Shown here piece by piece: positions 33,524 through 42,818 of a DNA stretch of 64,000 bases; position 1 is the stretch's first letter; each line of letters opens with the position of its first letter. Below the pieces are notes generated by a model. It worked only from the letters and a program-made list of their open reading frames with translations. It was not told where the DNA came from and made no database searches. The stretch comes from an uncultured Pelagibacteraceae bacterium (GTDB taxonomy: Bacteria; Pseudomonadota; Alphaproteobacteria; Pelagibacterales; Pelagibacteraceae), in assembly GCA_902576785.1 (NCBI GenBank), contig CACGWC010000003.1, positions 1 to 64,000 of the forward strand, written 5' to 3'. A program made the translations under genes and the position numbers.

Positions 33524-36102
33524 TTAGAAATTTTCTCCAAAGTTCTTGTAATAAATCTTGGAGTTAAAGTTTTGATTGGATTGACAGAAGTTTTAAGTTT
33601 TTTAGGAGGTCCCTTAATTTTAAAACTTACACCGAAAACACCTTCACCAATTTTTTTTCCAACTAATATTTCCCCTAACATAGGTATTTTTGAAATTGTT
33701 TTATTAACAGTTGTTGCTGGCACAAGTGTTCCCTTCAAACTTGTTAATTCATCTTTTACAATATAGCCTTCCATCATAAGCGAAATTGCTGGACCTATGG
33801 CATACATCTCTTTAATTTTGGTATTATCTCCTAAAGTCTCGTAGTCCATCTCAAAATCGGTAAATCGTATACCTTCACCAGTAAGAAGATCAGCTATACC
33901 TTGCAAAGATGCCAATGTAAGAAGCTTCGCAAGGACAGGTACTTCTTGTACTTTAAAATCAATAATTTTTAAATTTGATTTTGTTTTACCCTCATAATTT
34001 AATGCCTCGTATATTAATTTACCCTCTTTAAAACCCTTTATAAATTTGAAATTTTTAATGAAAGGTTCGGGCTCTTCGATTTCTAAATTGGTAATTTTCT
34101 GTTTTTTATCATTGGTAAAAATGCTTAAAGCAAATTTTTTCTTATTATTTAATTTTGCATTTATATTTGAGCTAAAAACTTTGTTATTCTTTATTTGTAT
34201 TTCACCTTTGAAATTAGATAAATAAGAAAAGCTATCTACAAAATATTTTCCAATATCTAAATAAATGTAAGTATTCAAATTTTTGAAAATTGAAAAAATT
34301 GATTTAGAGGAATTATCCAGTAAATTTTTTATATTTTTTGATCCATCAAATTGACTGCCAGTTAAGTAATAATTGTTATTAACTTTCTTGAATTCTAATT
34401 TATTTTCTTTTTCGTTTTTGTTGATTATATCGATTTTAAATAAATCTAAACTTTTAATTTTATCGTTTTTTCCTATTTCAAGATTTTCAACATTAATACT
34501 TTTTTCTTCTTCATTAAAATCTATATTTTTGAAAATTATTTCATTATTATCTTTATAAATTCCATTTATATTCAATTTAGATTTTATATCTGCTTTTTTT
34601 TTATAATCTAATTCTTCAAGATCTATTTCTGCGCTATCTAGGTCTAAATCTAAATCAAAAAAGTACTTATTATCTTTTTTTTCGACATTTAAAGAAATAT
34701 TTTCATTTATATTACTAATAGAATACTTGCTTTTTAAGTTAAACTTAAATTTTTTATTTTTATAATCTAAATTTAAATTACTATTACTAAATTTTATTTG
34801 ATCTTTGAAATCACTAAAATATTTCTTTATTCTTAGTGATTTATAGTCAACCAAAATACTTTCAGATTTTAATTTAGATTTAATATTAAAATTTTGTATT
34901 TCATTTTTTTTATTTAATTTGAAATTTATGAAATTTTCTGATGCAAATGTGATATCTTGGTCTCGAAGACTGAAGTTTTTAAATTGGACAAATTTTTTGA
35001 ATTCTTTAGTGTTAATTGTGCTTTTTGTATTACTTAAATCTATATTGACTGAAGCATTTTTGTTTTGTTTTTTTTTATAAATTATATTAATTAAATTTTT
35101 TGTTTTATTATTATTGTAGATATTATTTTGAAATAAAAACTTGCTATTTAAAACAACTTTTAATTCTTCTTTAATATAATTAATTAAAATATTCCCATTT
35201 TTAAAATATATCAAATCTTGATATTTTGATTTAGTGAATAACTCGTCGAAATTTAATTTTGATATAATACTGAAATCTTTAATATTAAGTTTTTTATTGA
35301 TTTTAAATGATAATTCATTCTCTGAACTTAGATTTATAGGTCTATCATCTATTAAGTCTAAATTAGTATTAATTAATTTTGTATAGTTTTTTAAATTTAT
35401 TTTAGTCTTATTTGTTTTAAAATTTCCTGAAATATTGAAATAGTTATTAATTTTTTTAATATTTACTTTTTCTGAAGTAACAAAGATTTTATCAAATGCT
35501 AATTCTATTTTATTTAAGTTTATAAAATCCTGATCTACAAAAAAATTAAATTTAACATTTTCAATTTTTGATTGATTGAGTAATTTTATTTCTGCATCTT
35601 TTACATATCCATTTATAATATATTTAATATTTTGGGGATTATTTTCATTAAAATTTATATTGGAAATTATTTTTACTTTTCCCTTTTTAATTTGTTTTAA
35701 AATTAAATTTCTAGCTAAATTAAAGTCATATTCATTGATAAAATCAGTAAATTGATCAATATTACTTTCTTTTGAAATTATAGATATTTCAGAAATTGGA
35801 TTTTTATTATTTAAATAGTCTAAAAGATTTAAATCAGACTTTATAATTTCTAAGTCAACTTTTTTTTTATTAACTAATAATTGTGGGTCCAAAGTAAAAA
35901 TTTCAAATTCAAAATTAGATGGATTTAATTTAAAGTTTACTTTATTTAACTTTAATTTTATTTTCGGATCAATCTCTTTAACTTTTTCAGTTATTAAACT
36001 ATTAAAATTATCAGTTTTAATTCCTGCTGTTGTTAAAAATATTAAAATTGCGATTAAGATGGTTATAATTAATATTATAATTATAGAAGTTATTTTACGC
36101 AT
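33520..36102 (-). CDS. AsmA/YhdP-like membrane-anchored protein
   Basis: An 860-residue protein with an N-terminal membrane anchor (SIIIILIITILIAILIFLTTAG) and a long, low-complexity, Lys/Asn-rich beta region. The C-terminus (LQGIADLLTGEGIRFTDFEMDYE, MMEGYIVKDELTSLKGTLVPA, GVFGVSFKIKGP) matches the AsmA-like C-terminal domain of the YhdP/DUF3971 group. Relatives such as TamB and YhdP bridge inner and outer membranes and move phospholipids; that role here is inferred. It overlaps prfB by 8 bases at its start and the tyrS end by 4 bases. Confidence 0.85.
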   Translation of the reverse strand: MRKITSIIIILIITILIAILIFLTTAGIKTDNFNSLITEKVKEIDPKIKLKLNKVNFKLNPSNFEFEIFTLDPQLLVNKKKVDLEIIKSDLNLLDYLNNKNPISEISIISKESNIDQFTDFINEYDFNLARNLILKQIKKGKVKIISNINFNENNPQNIKYIINGYVKDAEIKLLNQSKIENVKFNFFVDQDFINLNKIELAFDKIFVTSEKVNIKKINNYFNISGNFKTNKTKINLKNYTKLINTNLDLIDDRPINLSSENELSFKINKKLNIKDFSIISKLNFDELFTKSKYQDLIYFKNGNILINYIKEELKVVLNSKFLFQNNIYNNNKTKNLINIIYKKKQNKNASVNIDLSNTKSTINTKEFKKFVQFKNFSLRDQDITFASENFINFKLNKKNEIQNFNIKSKLKSESILVDYKSLRIKKYFSDFKDQIKFSNSNLNLDYKNKKFKFNLKSKYSISNINENISLNVEKKDNKYFFDLDLDLDSAEIDLEELDYKKKADIKSKLNINGIYKDNNEIIFKNIDFNEEEKSINVENLEIGKNDKIKSLDLFKIDIINKNEKENKLEFKKVNNNYYLTGSQFDGSKNIKNLLDNSSKSIFSIFKNLNTYIYLDIGKYFVDSFSYLSNFKGEIQIKNNKVFSSNINAKLNNKKKFALSIFTNDKKQKITNLEIEEPEPFIKNFKFIKGFKEGKLIYEALNYEGKTKSNLKIIDFKVQEVPVLAKLLTLASLQGIADLLTGEGIRFTDFEMDYETLGDNTKIKEMYAIGPAISLMMEGYIVKDELTSLKGTLVPATTVNKTISKIPMLGEILVGKKIGEGVFGVSFKIKGPPKKLKTSVNPIKTLTPRFITRTLEKISN

Positions 36103-37193
36103 TTAATTTATATAAAGAACTTTCTAAAAAATTATCTATTTCTCCATCTAATACTTTTTCAGGACTTGAACTTTCAAAATTAGTTCTATTATCCTTTACC
36201 ATTTTATAAGGGTGTAATACATATGATCTGATTTGATGACCCCATCCAATCTCTGACTTTGAATTTTCAAGATTTTCATTTTCTTTTTCTTTTTTTTTTA
36301 ACTCATAATCATAAAGTCTTGCTTTTAACATATTCATACAAGTTTCTTTGTTTTTATGTTGTGACCTTTCATTTTGACATTGTACCACAATTTTTGTTGG
36401 CAAGTGTGTTATTCTTACTGCGCTATCTGTAGTGTTAACATGTTGTCCTCCCGCACCACTAGATCTATATGTGTCTACTCTTAAATCTTTTTCTAAAATT
36501 TCAATATCAATATTTTCAGATATTACTGGATATACCCAAACACTAGCAAAACTTGTATGTCTTCTGGCACCAGAATCAAAAGGAGAAATTCTCACAAGTC
36601 TATGTATTCCTGACTCGTTCTTTAATAACCCATTTATATAATCTCCACTTATTTTAACTATAGATGATTTGATGCCTGCTTCATCGCCTTTATGTTCACT
36701 AATAATTTCAATTTTGAAGTTTTTTTTAGATGCCCATTTCATATACATTCTTCTTAACATATCGGCCCAATCTTGACTTTCAGTGCCTCCAGCACCTGCA
36801 TGAAATTCTAAATAACTATCAAATGTATCATTATCATTTGATAGAAAACATCTTATTTCAATTTGTTTAATTTTATTAAAGAGTATTTTTATATTTGAGG
36901 TTGTCTCTTTAATCATTTCATCGTTATGTTCCTCAATAGCTAAATTATAAATATCAAATAAATCTTTACTTTCATTTGATGTTATTTTGTAATTATTTAA
37001 TAATTTTTCTAAATTAGTTTTTTCACGAAGAACTTTTTCAGCATTTTTTTTATCCTGCCAAAAATCTGGTTTTTCTATTAAATTTGATAAATTAATTATT
37101 TTTTCTGAAATCTTAGTCTTTTCAAAGAAACTCCTTTATTCTTTGATTTATTTTTTCTATTTCTGATTTAATATTTAATACTTCCTGATCCAT
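36095..37193 (-). CDS. prfB: Peptide chain release factor 2 with programmed +1 frameshift
   Basis: The ORF track shows only the 3' part (36095-36916). Reading back, an ATG at 37193 opens a 23-codon frame (MDQEVLNIKSEIEK...KEFL) ending at an in-frame TGA (37124-37122) in the context AAGGAG TTT CTT TGA A. Skipping one base at CTT-T joins it to the downstream frame, giving 23 + 342 = 365 residues, the usual RF2 length. RF2 marks are the SPF anticodon-like tripeptide in RISPFDSGARR and the GGQ in SGAGGQHVN. It releases chains at UGA and UAA, and the shift makes its level self-regulating. The start overlaps the PBP1A stop (TAATG). Confidence 0.96.
37119..37138 (-). promoter_or_regulatory. prfB programmed frameshift site
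   Basis: The minus strand reads AAGGAGTTTCTTTGAA: a Shine-Dalgarno-like AGGAG, a 3-base spacer, the slippery CTT and the UGA stop. This is the same arrangement as the known RF2 autoregulatory site in E. coli (AGGGGG TAT CTT TGA). Low RF2 lets the ribosome pause at UGA and slip +1. Confidence 0.95.
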
Positions 37194-39529
37194 TAATAAA
37201 ATTTTAATATATTTGTTGTGTTTAATCTACTATCAAAATTGTTAGATATATTATCTAATTTATTATCATTTTTTTTAAATGACTCGATTATGGCTAACTT
37301 GGTTTTAGGATTCGCTTTTTTTCCAGTTTTTGCATCTATTACCATCATTTTTATGTTAGCTGCAGCTTTGAAAGGTCTTGCGTTAAAAGTATTTGCTGTT
37401 TTTTTTATAAACTCTTTAAAAACTGGCATAGCAGTTTTTGAACCTGTTTCAAATTTACCTAAGCTTCCTGGATTATCATAACCTATATAAACACCAACAA
37501 CTAAATTTGATGTAAATCCTATAAACCAAGTATCTGTGTTTTTATTTGTTGTTCCTGTCTTGCCGGCTAGCTCAAGTTTTAAATCTCTCAAACCTTTTCC
37601 AGTCCCGCGTTCTATTACACCTTTTAACATAGAGGTAATCTGGTAGGCTGTTTGAGGTGAAAAAATCTGTTGATATTTGTTGTTGATAATTGGGTTACTT
37701 GTTCCATCATAAGAAATTAAATCACAATTTTCACAATATCTTTTTTCATTGTTAAAAATCGTTTTTCCCTCACTGTCTTGAATTCTATCAATTAAAATTG
37801 GATTAACTAATTTTCCACCATTTAAAAAAGAACAATAAGCACTAGTAATTTTTAATAGAGTTGTTTCAGCTGAACCCAAAGATACAGACATAAGTTCATC
37901 TGGATTTTCATAAATATTTAATTTTTTTGAAAAATTTATGATTTTGTCTATACCTAATTCTTGAGCTATTCGTACAGTCATTAGATTTCTTGATTTCTCA
38001 ATGCCTGTTCTTAAAGTTGAAGGTCCATAGAATTTTTTACCATAATTTTCTGGTTTCCACATTTTTAAATCATTTCCTTGATCTAATACTATAGGTGCGT
38101 CTAATACTAATGTTGTTGGAGAAAAACTATTTTCTAATGCTAAAGCATATATGAAAGGTTTAAATGCAGATCCAGGCTGACGTTTTGCTTGAGTTGCTCT
38201 ATTAAATTCACTTTGTTTAAAACTAAATCCTCCTGACAATGCTAAAACTCTTCCACTATATGGATCCATCACAACAATACCTCCGTTAGCTCTTGGAAGT
38301 TGTTTTAAACTATAGTTTCCGTCAGACAATTTTTTGACATAAATTATATCGCCATTTTTAAATAGTTTTTTGAATTCCTTTCTTGTCCAATCAATATCAT
38401 TAAAATTAATTGTTCCAATATTTTCATTTTGAGTTTCGATGACTGTTTCAAATTTATCAATTCTAGTGACAACAGCTAATTCCCATCCCAAAGATTTTTC
38501 TAAATTTAGATCTTTAAGATCATTTTTCCAATTTTTGTGTTTTTTTTTGTTAGATAGAGGTCCTCTCCATCCTTTTCTTTTATCAAATTCTTGCAAACCA
38601 TTCCTAAGCGATTGGGTTGCAATTTTTTGTAATTCTAAATCCAAAGGTGTCTTGATGTTAAATCCTTGCTTATATACTTTATCATATCCATATTTATCAA
38701 TTACGTCTTTTCTAACGTCCTCAACATAATATTTTGAGTCTTCTAGATAAATTCTTTTTCTTTTTTGTAATCTAATTTCAGAATTAATTAATTTAGAGTG
38801 TTTATTTTGATCAATGAAACCATTATCTAGTAAATTATTTAATACTAAATTTCTTCTAAACTTTGCTAAGTCTTTATTTTTATATGGATTGTATTTACTT
38901 GGTGCTTTTGGAAGAGCAGCCAAAAGTGCCGCCTCTCCATAATTGAGTTCACTTATTGGTTTATTAAAATATCTTAAACTCGCTGAAGCTATACCGTAAC
39001 TACCTTCACCAAGATAAATTTGATTTAGATAAAGCTCTAGAATTCTTTTTTTTGATAAAACTCGCTCAATTCTAAAAGCTAATATTGCTTCTTTTATTTT
39101 TCTATCAATACTTACTTCATTAGTTAAAAGAAAGTTCTTTGCTACTTGTTGGGTAATAGTGGAAGCGCCTTCTAATCTTTTTGAGTATATTATATTAAAT
39201 ATATTATTTTTGATTGCTCTGACTACTCCTTTTGCATCTACACCTGGATGGTCAAAAAAGTTTTTATCCTCCGCTGATAAAAAAGCATTTATAACAGTTT
39301 GAGATATAGCAGAATATGGAACAAAAATTCTTTTTTCAGATGAAAAATCGCTTACTAAAACACCATTTCCTGAATACAACTTGCTTGATACTGGTGGTTT
39401 ATAATTTTTAAGATATTTATAATCTGGCAAATTATTGGAATAAATCCAAAGAATAGAAATTAATAATGTTAAAATTAGTAAAGACGACAATAATCCAAAT
39501 ATTATCAACCTTTTTAAAATCTTTTGCAT
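37193..39529 (-). CDS. mrcA: Penicillin-binding protein 1A (bifunctional transglycosylase/transpeptidase)
   Basis: A 778-residue class A PBP that polymerises and crosslinks peptidoglycan. Residues 6-30 are a membrane anchor. The transglycosylase domain has AEDKNFFDHPGVD, GASTITQQVAKNFLL and LYLNQIYLGEGSYG. The transpeptidase domain has SAFKPF (Ser454), the SRN triad (KSRNLMTVR) and KTGTTNKNTD. It is followed directly by prfB (TAATG overlap) and is divergent from RNase E/G across 81 bases. Confidence 0.95.
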   Translation of the reverse strand: MQKILKRLIIFGLLSSLLILTLLISILWIYSNNLPDYKYLKNYKPPVSSKLYSGNGVLVSDFSSEKRIFVPYSAISQTVINAFLSAEDKNFFDHPGVDAKGVVRAIKNNIFNIIYSKRLEGASTITQQVAKNFLLTNEVSIDRKIKEAILAFRIERVLSKKRILELYLNQIYLGEGSYGIASASLRYFNKPISELNYGEAALLAALPKAPSKYNPYKNKDLAKFRRNLVLNNLLDNGFIDQNKHSKLINSEIRLQKRKRIYLEDSKYYVEDVRKDVIDKYGYDKVYKQGFNIKTPLDLELQKIATQSLRNGLQEFDKRKGWRGPLSNKKKHKNWKNDLKDLNLEKSLGWELAVVTRIDKFETVIETQNENIGTINFNDIDWTRKEFKKLFKNGDIIYVKKLSDGNYSLKQLPRANGGIVVMDPYSGRVLALSGGFSFKQSEFNRATQAKRQPGSAFKPFIYALALENSFSPTTLVLDAPIVLDQGNDLKMWKPENYGKKFYGPSTLRTGIEKSRNLMTVRIAQELGIDKIINFSKKLNIYENPDELMSVSLGSAETTLLKITSAYCSFLNGGKLVNPILIDRIQDSEGKTIFNNEKRYCENCDLISYDGTSNPIINNKYQQIFSPQTAYQITSMLKGVIERGTGKGLRDLKLELAGKTGTTNKNTDTWFIGFTSNLVVGVYIGYDNPGSLGKFETGSKTAMPVFKEFIKKTANTFNARPFKAAANIKMMVIDAKTGKKANPKTKLAIIESFKKNDNKLDNISNNFDSRLNTTNILKFY

Positions 39530-39610
39530 TTTAGTTTAAATATCTTGCGAATTTGTTATTCTTAAGGCACAGAATTTATTAAATTAACCTATGAAAAGAT
39601 TACCAATATT

Positions 39611-41374
39611 ATGTCAAAAAATTTATACATTGATGCATCGCATCCTAATGAAACGAGAGTTGTTCTTAAAAACAATAATCATATCGAAGATTATGAATAT
39701 GAAAGTATAAATAATACTTTAATTAAGAATAATATTTATTTAGGAAAAGTTAGTAGAATAGAACCTTCTTTGCAGGCAGCTTTCGTAGATTTTGGAAGAG
39801 AAAGACACGGATTTCTGTCTTTTAACGATATTCAATCGGATTATTATCAATTACCATTAAGTGATCTAGAAAAAATTAAAAAAGAAGAAGAGAAAGTTCG
39901 AGAAGAATTATCAAAGGAGAGTGAAAATATAGAGGACAAAATTCTTGAGGGTAAAGATGAGATCAAAATGGATGATCCTGTGGAAAAAAAAGAAGATGAT
40001 GAAAAAGAAAAGATAAACCAAAAGAAATTTCCATCTAAAAGATATAAAATACAAGAAGTTATAAAACCCAATCAAGTAATCTTAGTTCAAGTATTAAAAG
40101 ATGAAAGAGGATTAAAAGGAGCAGCGCTCAGTACTTTTATATCTATTGCAGGAAAATATATTGTTTTAATGCCTAACACAGCAAAAGGTGGTGGGATTTC
40201 TAGAAAAATATTTAATCCTGGAGAAAGAAAAAAAATTAGAAATATTTTAAATGAAATTACCATACCAAAAGAGATGGGAATTATAGTAAGGACCGCAGGA
40301 TCAAATAAAACAAAGAATGAGATAGATAATGATTTAAAAAATTTGATAAAAGTTTGGGATCAAATAAAAGACAATGCTTTAAACTCTATAGCCCCATCTC
40401 TTATACACCAAGAAAGTGATATAATAAAAAGATGTATAAGAGATATGTATGATGATGATACACAAAATATTTATGTGGAGGGTAATGAGGGTTATCAAAA
40501 AACAAAAAATTATCTAAAGTTAATGATGCCTAATCAGCTAAAAAAAGTAAAAAAGTATAGAGATAAAGTCCCTTTATTTTATAAAGAAAATATTGAAAAG
40601 AAGTTGTTTGAAATTTTCGAGACAGAAGTAAAGTTAACTTCAGGTGGATATTTAGTAATCAATCCAACAGAGGCATTAGTATCAATTGATGTAAATTCTG
40701 GAAAATCTATTAAACAAAAAAATGTTGAAAGCACTGCGTTTGATACAAATATAGAGGCCGCTGAAGAGATTGCTAGACAAATAAAAATAAGAGATTTATC
40801 AGGATTAATTATTATTGATTTCATTGATATGATAAATTTTAATAATAGAAGACAAGTTGAAAGAAAACTAAAAGAGAAATGTAGAAATGATAGAGCAAGA
40901 ATTCAGATTGGCAGAATAAGTAATTTTGGATTACTTGAAATGTCTAGACAAAGATTAAGAGAAAGTAATGTGAAATGGCACATGAAATTAACAGATGAAA
41001 CTTTTGTGTTAAAAATACTAAAATTAATAGAAATTAAATCACTGGAACATAATGCTAAATTAGTTGAGCTAACTATTAACAACAAAATTCAGAAACATAT
41101 AACTGATCACTACGAAGAGGTAGTAAAATATTTTGAAAAGAAACATAAAGCAAAGATCGATTTAAATACAAATAATGAGTTAAATTTAGAAGATTATATA
41201 ATTGAATTTAAATCGAAGACAAAAAAAGTATTAGATAAAATAGAAAAAGTTGAGAAACTTGAGGCCATAAAAATTGAAAATAAAAAAGATGATGAGGTAG
41301 ACAAAAATAAAGGAAGAAAAATATTTAAAAAAAGAAAATTTAGAAAAAAATTTTTTAAGAAAAAAACTAAATAA
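39611..41374 (+). CDS. rne: Ribonuclease E/G
   Basis: A 587-residue RNase E/G-family endonuclease. The S1 domain (NNIYLGKVSRIEPSLQAAFVDFGRERHGFL) is interrupted by a charged Lys/Glu insert at about residues 85-140, as in alphaproteobacterial RNase E. The magnesium site is in SIDVNSGKS and IIIDFIDM. The zinc-link motif CPxCxG expected after LEMSRQRLRES is missing; the region reads NVKWHMKLTDETF. The short basic C-terminal tail (FKKRKFRKKFFKKK) stands in for the long degradosome scaffold. It lies between E and G in size; the name rne is by the insert. Confidence 0.9.
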   Translation: MSKNLYIDASHPNETRVVLKNNNHIEDYEYESINNTLIKNNIYLGKVSRIEPSLQAAFVDFGRERHGFLSFNDIQSDYYQLPLSDLEKIKKEEEKVREELSKESENIEDKILEGKDEIKMDDPVEKKEDDEKEKINQKKFPSKRYKIQEVIKPNQVILVQVLKDERGLKGAALSTFISIAGKYIVLMPNTAKGGGISRKIFNPGERKKIRNILNEITIPKEMGIIVRTAGSNKTKNEIDNDLKNLIKVWDQIKDNALNSIAPSLIHQESDIIKRCIRDMYDDDTQNIYVEGNEGYQKTKNYLKLMMPNQLKKVKKYRDKVPLFYKENIEKKLFEIFETEVKLTSGGYLVINPTEALVSIDVNSGKSIKQKNVESTAFDTNIEAAEEIARQIKIRDLSGLIIIDFIDMINFNNRRQVERKLKEKCRNDRARIQIGRISNFGLLEMSRQRLRESNVKWHMKLTDETFVLKILKLIEIKSLEHNAKLVELTINNKIQKHITDHYEEVVKYFEKKHKAKIDLNTNNELNLEDYIIEFKSKTKKVLDKIEKVEKLEAIKIENKKDDEVDKNKGRKIFKKRKFRKKFFKKKTK

Positions 41375-42140
41375 TTCCTTTATTTGTAGTTGATGCTGAA
41401 CCAAATAATTTTGGATTAATTCTTCCTGATAAGAAAGACTTTCTTCCAGAGATAACTGCTAATTTCATTGCTTCTGCCATTTGGATGGGGTTATTTGCTT
41501 TTGCAATAGCTGTATTTATTAAAACTCCATCGCATCCTAACTCCATTGCTATACTAGCATCAGAAGCTTGACCAATACCAGCATCAATAATTAAAGGTAA
41601 TTTTGTTTGTTTTCTAATAATTTTAATATTAACTTTGTTTTGTATTCCAAGACCAGATCCAATCGGTGCTGCAAGCGGCATAATAGCAACGGCTCCAGCA
41701 TTTTCCAATCTTTTGGCCATTAATGGATCATCATTACAATAAACCATTACTTTAAAACCCTCTTTTGTTAATAGTTCGGTAGATCTTAAAGTTTCAATCA
41801 TTTCAGGAAAAAGATTTCTTTTGTCACCCAATACTTCTAATTTTACTAATTTCCATCCACCTATTTCTCGTGCTAATCTTAAAGTTCTAATTGCATCTTC
41901 TGCAGTGAAACATCCGGCTGTATTTGGTAAGTATGTTATTTTTTTTGGATCAATATAGTCCATCAATCTAGCTTTATTCTTATTAGATATGTTTACCCTT
42001 CTAACTGCAACTGTAACTATGTCTGCACCAGAAGTCTTAATGGCTTTAGCGCATTCACTGAAACTTTTATATTTTCCAGTACCAACTATTAAGCGTGATT
42101 TAAAAATCTTATTTGCTATCTTAAATTTTTTGTCAATCAT
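41367..42140 (-). CDS. thiG: Thiazole synthase
   Basis: A 257-residue ThiG. KSRLIVGTGKYKSF and ADIVTVAVRRVN at the start, the Schiff-base Lys in WKLVKLEVLGD, and the phosphate-binding IDAGIGQASDASIAMELG and GVLINTAIAKA are diagnostic. It forms the thiazole ring of thiamine using sulfur from ThiS thiocarboxylate. It shares one base with thiS upstream and overlaps the convergent rne end by 8 bases. The ending region (SGRKSFLSGRI) is normal. Confidence 0.95.
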   Translation of the reverse strand: MIDKKFKIANKIFKSRLIVGTGKYKSFSECAKAIKTSGADIVTVAVRRVNISNKNKARLMDYIDPKKITYLPNTAGCFTAEDAIRTLRLAREIGGWKLVKLEVLGDKRNLFPEMIETLRSTELLTKEGFKVMVYCNDDPLMAKRLENAGAVAIMPLAAPIGSGLGIQNKVNIKIIRKQTKLPLIIDAGIGQASDASIAMELGCDGVLINTAIAKANNPIQMAEAMKLAVISGRKSFLSGRINPKLFGSASTTNKGII

Positions 42141-42358
42141 TATCCACCACCGATAAAATGAACAATTTCTATTTTATCTCCTTTTTTTAGTTTAATGTTA
42201 GAAATTCTTTTTTTGTCTATAATTTTTTTGTTTAGTTCTATAGCTATTTTATTTAGTGGCATTTTTAATTTTGTAATCAAGCTCTTCAGTGAAAATTTAG
42301 GAATTATTTGCATTTGCTTGCCATTTACAGTTATTTTTATTTTATTTTTAATGTTCAT
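42140..42358 (-). CDS. thiS: Sulfur carrier protein ThiS
   Basis: A 72-residue ubiquitin-like protein ending in GGG (HFIGGG), the tail that is adenylated and thiocarboxylated. The N-terminal beta strands (KIKITVNGKQMQI) and LKSLITKLK fit ThiS. It is translationally coupled to thiG. Its ATG is only 16 bases from the GTG start of the divergent aroQ, and there is no room for a TPP riboswitch in front of it. Confidence 0.92.
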   Translation of the reverse strand: MNIKNKIKITVNGKQMQIIPKFSLKSLITKLKMPLNKIAIELNKKIIDKKRISNIKLKKGDKIEIVHFIGGG

Positions 42359-42374
42359 AGATTATAAGGATTTC

Positions 42375-42818
42375 GTGAGTAAAATATTAATCATTAATGG
42401 TCCTAATCTTAATCTAATTGGTGAGAGAGAACAATCACAATATGGTAGCAAAGATTATAAATACCTAGAGAATATTTGTAAGAAAAAATCAAAAGAATTA
42501 AATTTAACTCTTGAAATGAAACAATCGAATGTTGAAGGAGAAATTGTTGATATTATTCAAACTGCCAGAAACGAATTCGATGGAATTATAATTAATGCAG
42601 GTGGATATAGCCATACATCAATTGCAATAAGAGATGCTCTAGATATATTTCAAGGCAAAATAATTGAACTTCATATATCAAATATATATAAAAGAGAGGA
42701 ATTTCGTCATAAATCTATAATAAGTGGTGTTGTTACAGGAATAATTTGTGGATTAGGTGTAAATGGATATATTTTGGCCATAAATTCTATGCATGAAATG
42801 TTGAATGAAAATAAATAA
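42375..42818 (+). CDS. aroQ: 3-dehydroquinate dehydratase, type II
   Basis: The ORF track begins at 42195, giving an implausible 60-residue hydrophobic extension that is only the antisense of thiS. A GTG at 42375 preceded by AAGGA (42366-42370) is the likely start, giving 147 residues of normal AroQ length. ILIINGPNLNLIGERE, the catalytic Tyr in SQYGSKDYKY, IINAGGYSHTSIAIRDAL with the catalytic His, and HISNIYKREEFRH are diagnostic. The enzyme performs the third step of the shikimate pathway. It overlaps accB by 14 bases. Confidence 0.95.
   Translation: MSKILIINGPNLNLIGEREQSQYGSKDYKYLENICKKKSKELNLTLEMKQSNVEGEIVDIIQTARNEFDGIIINAGGYSHTSIAIRDALDIFQGKIIELHISNIYKREEFRHKSIISGVVTGIICGLGVNGYILAINSMHEMLNENK

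Noticed and set aside
33520-36102. Low-complexity region of the AsmA-like gene as a repeat or CRISPR-like array
   Set aside because: Repetition is compositional (Lys, Asn, Ile codons) with no regular unit or spacer.
36917-37192. Apparent 276-base gap between prfB and mrcA
   Set aside because: It is the first part of prfB, hidden by the programmed frameshift and not a gene-free spacer or a broken gene.
39530-39610. AATTTATTAAATT palindrome before rne
   Set aside because: Only 13 bases of pure A/T; expected often by chance in this composition.
42195-42374. N-terminal hydrophobic extension of aroQ in the ORF track
   Set aside because: It is the antisense of thiS, lies outside AroQ length, and a GTG with a ribosome binding site follows.
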